NCBI GenBank assembly: GCA_002343505.1 | Contig: DDQZ01000086.1 | Location: 391-59,996, forward strand | DNA from: Verrucomicrobiaceae bacterium UBA2429 | Lineage (GTDB): Bacteria > Verrucomicrobiota > Verrucomicrobiia > Verrucomicrobiales > Verrucomicrobiaceae | Length of the DNA: 59,606 bases | Direction of reading: 5' to 3' | In this document: in pieces, positions 56,181 to 59,606 of the stretch | Numbering within the stretch: the stretch's first letter is position 1 | Layout: the number at the start of each line of letters is the position of its first letter | Translations under genes and position numbers: made by a program | Notes under the pieces: model-generated | Told to the model about the DNA's origin: nothing | Database searches by the model: none | The model's input: only the letters and a program-made list of their open reading frames with translations

Positions 56181-58373
56181 TCAAAAAGCGCCTGTGGCGG
56201 GTGCCGCATCACCGATGCTGAAGACGCACACCGAGCGGTGGTCGCGCTTTTGATCCCGGCTGGCGATCTCCGGCGCCAGGCTGTCACCGACCGAGAGCAC
56301 CTGCTCCACCACCACCCCGTGCTTGAGCAGGGCCGCCGCCACCACCTCCCCGCGCTGGCGGGCCAGCACGGCATTGCCCTGCTCGGAGCCGGAGGCGTCG
56401 GCGCTGGCGATGAGGATGACGCGCTTGAGACCGCCGGCCTTGATGGCAGCAGCGATGCCCGAGATGGTCTCCGGGGCCGTGCCGGCGAGGCGCGCCGAGT
56501 TGGTGGCAAAGAGCACCGGGCTGCCGACCGGGCGCGCGCCTTCCGGCAACTGCACGGCGATTTCCGCCTTGCCCGACTGGTTGACGATGACCGTGGTGCT
56601 GTTCCCAGGCACGGAGAGCACCTGCGCCGGGACAGCCGCGCCGGTCTCGGCGGCCTTTTTTTCCGGCGTCGCGGGCTTGGCGTCATCCGCGGGTCCGGTC
56701 TTGGATTCACCGGCGGGCTGGGGCGGGTTCCGCGCGAATCGCGCCTCCCCGGACAGCGGTTGCGGCTCCTCGAAGACAGGCGGGTCCAGCAGCACGAGCA
56801 GGCCGGAGTTGATGCCCGCGCGCAGCTTCTCCTCGATGAACTGTAGGGCGTCCTTCACCGTGGGCCGGGCGTCGAGGGAGAGGTCTTTGGCGAGCTTGAC
56901 GACCCCGTCCCTGGCGGCGGGGGAGAGGGCAAGGACTTCCCGGCCCTCGGCACGGGCGGCATGGATCAAGGCGGCGAGCTTTTCCGCCAAGGATGGCTCG
57001 GACAGGTGCGCGGCCTGCCGTGCGAGGGGGCCGGCGGACTGGCCGCGCAGGTAGTCGGCGGCCTTGGCCAGCTCGATCACCGGGGAGCTGACCTGCCAGG
57101 CAGCTTGAACGGCTTTTTGCGCGGCATTGGCCTCCGCCTCGCGCGGGGTGAGGTCAGTCACGGCTTCAGCCCCCAAGTCAATGCGCAGCACCTGGCCGCA
57201 GGGCACAAAACGGCCCGCCAGCGGCCTGGCCGGAGCCAGCAGCCCCAGCACGCTCTCCGGCAGCGGCGCGGCGGGGCTGGCAGCCAGCGGCCTCGTGCTC
57301 ACGAGAGTCATGTGCAGCGTCTCCGGCTTCTCCGGTTTGCAGGAGGCCAGGCCGAAGGCGGCGGCCAGAGCCAGGACGAGCATGGCGGCGGCGGGCGCGG
57401 AGTTTTTCACCGCGCGGCGCGCGGCGGCGCTGTCAGCTTCGCCGGCGGTGAGGGCCGCGCGGGCCGGCTGCCTGGCGGAGGCGAGCGGCTCGCTCTGCTC
57501 GATGAGGAGCTGGTGGATGAGGCCCTGGCGGCAGACCTCCATCTGCTCCAGCGGGCCCTGCTGGCCGTGGACGAAGAAGGCCAGGTCGGGGTCGTCAAAA
57601 CGTCCGCGGGTTTCCAGCTCGTAGTGAAGCAGGCCGTCGGGGTCGGCATGGAGGAGGTGGAGGCGGTGGCCGTCGGTGTGCTCGGCCTCGTTGAGGCGCA
57701 GGGGCGTGGCGAAGTGGTGGGCGCGCGCGGCCTTGATGTGGTTCGCATGCGCCTCGCGGTCGCTGGCCATCTCGGCGCTGCGCAGCAGCGCCAGCAGCTC
57801 GCGCTGCTCGGCGCGGCGGTGGCGCAGGTGGGCCAGGGCGTAACCGGTGATGAAGAGGTGGATGAGCGCGATGCCGGCGAAGGCCACCATCAGCGCCGGG
57901 GCCAGGCCGCCCAGCACCACCAGGGCGTGCGGGAGGAGGAAGAGGCTGGTGATTTTAAACACCATCGGCACCAGGATGAACACCGCCCCCAAGGCGCGCA
58001 GCCAGGGGTAATACCACGCGCGCTGGGCGGCGATGGCGGCTTTTTCCTCCTCCGTGACGGCCACGGCGGTGCGGGCGGCGCGCAGATTCGCATCCGCCAC
58101 GCCGGCGTGCATGAGCAGGGCGCCCGCCGTGTCAAAGGCGGCCAGCCCGGCCACAATGCCGGGGTGGAAGGGCAGCAGCCACCACAGCAGGTAGAGGGAC
58201 AGCCCCTCCAGCCCGAAGGCCAGGCACATGAGGGAGACATCACGCCCGGCGGAGGCGGTGTGGACCAGGCCGGGGTGCAGGGACTTTTGCAGGATGCAGG
58301 GCACCTTGCGCGTGGCCAGGTGCAGTTTTTTGATCCAGAGACTGGGCTCGAAGCCAATGAGGGCGTGTTTCAT
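56181..58373 (-). CDS. Membrane protein with C-terminal OmpA-family domain and internal lipobox
   Basis: A 730-residue ORF with two distinct halves. N-terminal half: about four membrane helices (residues about 48-170, CLAFGLEGLSLYLLWWLLPF and LVVLGGLAPALMVAFAGIAL) and a cytoplasmic charged segment. The C-terminal half begins with KNSAPAAAMLVLALAAAFGL followed by ASCKPEK, which looks exactly like a lipoprotein signal (Cys at residue 345). It ends in an OmpA-like domain (SPVLFATNSARLAGTAPETI, ILIASADASGSEQGNAVLAR and QRGEVVAAALLKHGVVVEQV). An in-frame GTG at 57410 would yield a separate 409-residue lipoprotein. Fusion or internal initiation is therefore unresolved. Confidence 0.75.
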   Translation of the reverse strand: MKHALIGFEPSLWIKKLHLATRKVPCILQKSLHPGLVHTASAGRDVSLMCLAFGLEGLSLYLLWWLLPFHPGIVAGLAAFDTAGALLMHAGVADANLRAARTAVAVTEEEKAAIAAQRAWYYPWLRALGAVFILVPMVFKITSLFLLPHALVVLGGLAPALMVAFAGIALIHLFITGYALAHLRHRRAEQRELLALLRSAEMASDREAHANHIKAARAHHFATPLRLNEAEHTDGHRLHLLHADPDGLLHYELETRGRFDDPDLAFFVHGQQGPLEQMEVCRQGLIHQLLIEQSEPLASARQPARAALTAGEADSAAARRAVKNSAPAAAMLVLALAAAFGLASCKPEKPETLHMTLVSTRPLAASPAAPLPESVLGLLAPARPLAGRFVPCGQVLRIDLGAEAVTDLTPREAEANAAQKAVQAAWQVSSPVIELAKAADYLRGQSAGPLARQAAHLSEPSLAEKLAALIHAARAEGREVLALSPAARDGVVKLAKDLSLDARPTVKDALQFIEEKLRAGINSGLLVLLDPPVFEEPQPLSGEARFARNPPQPAGESKTGPADDAKPATPEKKAAETGAAVPAQVLSVPGNSTTVIVNQSGKAEIAVQLPEGARPVGSPVLFATNSARLAGTAPETISGIAAAIKAGGLKRVILIASADASGSEQGNAVLARQRGEVVAAALLKHGVVVEQVLSVGDSLAPEIASRDQKRDHRSVCVFSIGDAAPATGAF

Positions 58374-58422
58374 AATGTGGATGCGGGTGGGGGGTGGTGG
58401 ATGGTGGTGGTGTGAAAAAGCT

Positions 58423-59025
58423 TCAGTTGATGCCGGGCGGCAGGGTGCCGCCGCGCGGCGCGCCGCCATTGACCGTGAAAGTGGCGGGTCCGGGCTTGGC
58501 CGGCGGGCGGCTGGAGCCGCCGGCCAGGGCGGCCAGAGCCTGCAGCGCGTCCAGCAGACCGGCGGCGTCCGCCGGGGGCGGCTCCACGCGCCCGGTCTCC
58601 AGCGCGGCGCGGATGAGCGCGTCGTGCCCGTCCAGCAGGTCCGGGATGGCCGTCAGCGCGCGCAGGAACTGGCGCGCGCCCAGCTCCGCGTCCATCAGCG
58701 GCAGGCAGATGCTGGCGCGCACCTCGCCATCCTCCGGATCCAGGCAGAAGCGCAGCATTTTCGAGCGGCCGGCGGCGATGAGCAGCGCCTGGAGGGCCGC
58801 CGCCTGGTGCGGGTGCCCGGCGGGCGCCTTGTAGGCCCAGGGCACTTCCAGCCGCACATAGGCCCCGCCCTCCTGCACGGAGACGCAGATGGGCACGCCT
58901 GCGCGGCCGTTGGCGTCCCGGTAGCGCCCGGTGGCGAAGCCGGTGAGGAGCATCTCCGGCGTGAGCCGCGTGTGGGAGATGCCGTGGTGGTCGAGGATGG
59001 AGGCGATGTGTTCGAGCGTGGTCAT
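58423..59025 (-). CDS. YbjN/type III chaperone-like protein (hypothetical)
   Basis: A 200-residue cytoplasmic protein. N-terminal alpha/beta region with ASILDHHGISHTRLTPEMLL and VPICVSVQEGGAYVRLEV; then LDPEDGEVRASICLPLMDAE followed by LGARQFLRALTA, resembling the YbjN/CesT-like fold (GEVRxxxxLPLxDxxL, helix). The C-terminus is Ala/Pro/Gly-rich. The start at 59025 (MTTLEHIAS) was chosen, since the upstream extension is low-complexity. It precedes the OmpA-domain gene by 49 bp and may share its transcript. Confidence 0.7.
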   Translation of the reverse strand: MTTLEHIASILDHHGISHTRLTPEMLLTGFATGRYRDANGRAGVPICVSVQEGGAYVRLEVPWAYKAPAGHPHQAAALQALLIAAGRSKMLRFCLDPEDGEVRASICLPLMDAELGARQFLRALTAIPDLLDGHDALIRAALETGRVEPPPADAAGLLDALQALAALAGGSSRPPAKPGPATFTVNGGAPRGGTLPPGIN

Positions 59026-59169
59026 GGCTTTCAGTGGGCTGGAGTTGGATCGGGGCGGAGTCCGCATTCGCGCAGCAAGCAGCGCCCTCTGTGCGGGGAA
59101 GCGGCGCGGGCAGGCCGATTGGAAAAAGAAATCGCGCTTTTTTTTGGCGCGGGCGCGCCCGCATGGGGC

Positions 59170-59247
59170 CGTAGGCGCATTCGCCAGAATGCGGGGCTTG
59201 GATGTCGCGGCGGAGGTCAAACCCGCGCTTTGGCAAGCGCGCCTACG
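59170..59247. repeat. REP-like inverted pair near the window end
   Basis: Unit B (59170-59193): CGTAGGCGCATTC-GCC-A-GAATGCG, stem GCATTC/GAATGC. Unit A (59224-59247): CGCGCTT-TGGC-AAGCGCG then CCTACG. The two units face each other, and the outer CGTAGGCGC pairs with GCGCCTACG. The same units, with small differences, lie at 2043-2097 in the reverse relative order. The inner 3 bases of unit A include the stop codon of the partial TPR gene (59243-59245). Confidence 0.75.
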
Positions 59248-59606
59248 ACGGCTCCTTCACCAACCCCATCTCCCGTGCCAGGCCGAAGAGCGCGCCGAGC
59301 AGGCCCTTTTGCTTCTCGCTCAGCTCCAGGCCCGCGCCCTTCAGCATCTCGTGCAGCGCCATGCCGCGCTGGAGGCCCGCCACCACGGCCTGCGCCGCCA
59401 CCTCCGCCTCGCCCGCCTTGAGCGCCGCGCCAGCCAGACGCAGGTTTTGCAAAATGAAAGTCTCCTCCAGCATCGGCACGCCGGGGATCGCCGCCACCAG
59501 CCGCTCCATGATGCCCGCCGCCTCCCGCCAGCAGCGCAGCGCCTCCGCCGCCTCGCCCCTCTGCTCCGCGCACCCCGCCATCCGCTCCCAGCTCACCGAC
59601 AAATCC
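59243..59606 (-). CDS. TPR-type protein, C-terminal part (truncated by window end)
   Basis: The last about 121 codons of a gene that begins beyond the window. The helical sequence DLSVSWERMAGCAEQRGEAA, then EALRCWREAAGIMERLVAAI and LQNLRLAGAALKAGEAEVAA, fits tetratricopeptide-like repeats of the type seen in NB-ARC or signalling proteins (motif DLSVSWxxMAG). The stop codon TAG is provided by the REP-like unit at 59224-59247. Parent protein function is unknown. Confidence 0.7.
   Translation of the reverse strand, partial: DLSVSWERMAGCAEQRGEAAEALRCWREAAGIMERLVAAIPGVPMLEETFILQNLRLAGAALKAGEAEVAAQAVVAGLQRGMALHEMLKGAGLELSEKQKGLLGALFGLAREMGLVKEPS

Noticed and set aside
1..59606. tRNA, rRNA or CRISPR genes
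   Set aside because: No cloverleaf, rRNA core or regularly spaced identical repeats were seen when reading both strands.

Overview
The window is about 60 kb of high-G+C chromosomal DNA that reads like a verrucomicrobial (PVC superphylum) genome, probably near Verrucomicrobiaceae/Prosthecobacter. This assignment is inferred from gene families only: a giant cytochrome/WD40/DUF1549/DUF1553 protein, a cytochrome-WD40 protein, DUF1080, PQQ-type and kelch-type secreted beta-propellers, many exported proteins with N-terminal signals, and weak or absent Shine-Dalgarno sequences. No rRNA, tRNA, CRISPR array or prophage was recognised. The only insertion sequence is an apparently intact IS5-family element at 32982-33909.

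Layout. 1-4.5 kb: the 3' part of alaS, a secreted lactonase-type propeller, a small membrane ORF and a LysR regulator. 4.6-9.7 kb: one 1700-residue planctomycete-type cytochrome protein. 10-16 kb: a coiled-coil membrane protein, a PpiD-like chaperone/TPR/trpC cluster, a sialate-mutarotase-like kelch protein and a cytochrome-WD40 protein. 16-25 kb: a sugar isomerase/Agl23-like/ApbE operon, tamB, and a divergent purC homologue. 25-31.6 kb: a frameshifted nucleotidyltransferase with a small partner, then a six-gene DUF3450-ExbB-ExbB-ExbD-TonB-TPR energy-transduction operon. 31.6-36.1 kb: a secreted protein with a serpin-like C-terminus, the IS, a frameshifted Rossmann/SLOG-like gene and a membrane-anchored pseudokinase. 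36.3-45 kb: sulfite reductase, a glycine-rich secreted protein divergent from an ECF sigma/membrane protein/Spy-like sensor operon, a creatininase homologue, metY, rph and a membrane protein. 45-48.2 kb: a manganese locus (ABC ATPase, binding lipoprotein, outer-membrane protein and divergent MntR). 48.2-59.6 kb: exported hydrolases, an ABC exporter, DUF1080, an RluA-type synthase, a PQQ propeller, thiE, a LolA-like protein, an OmpA-domain protein, a YbjN-like protein and a partial TPR gene.

Functional links: CysI and MetY give a route from sulfite to sulfide to homocysteine. Two TTAG-N6-CTAA palindromes lie between mntR and the manganese operon and probably form its MntR-controlled promoter region. 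The sigma-factor operon and the glycine-rich gene face each other across two mirror-image promoters of the form TGTAAC-N16-CATCT, which predicts one sigma factor controlling both itself and a secreted protein.

The most interesting non-gene structures are REP-like inverted pairs at both ends of the window with compensatory stem changes, a 118-bp inverted repeat that has become the signal-peptide coding region of a TPR protein, and a 9-bp-periodic insertion inside alaS. All calls come from reading the sequence; no database search was run.
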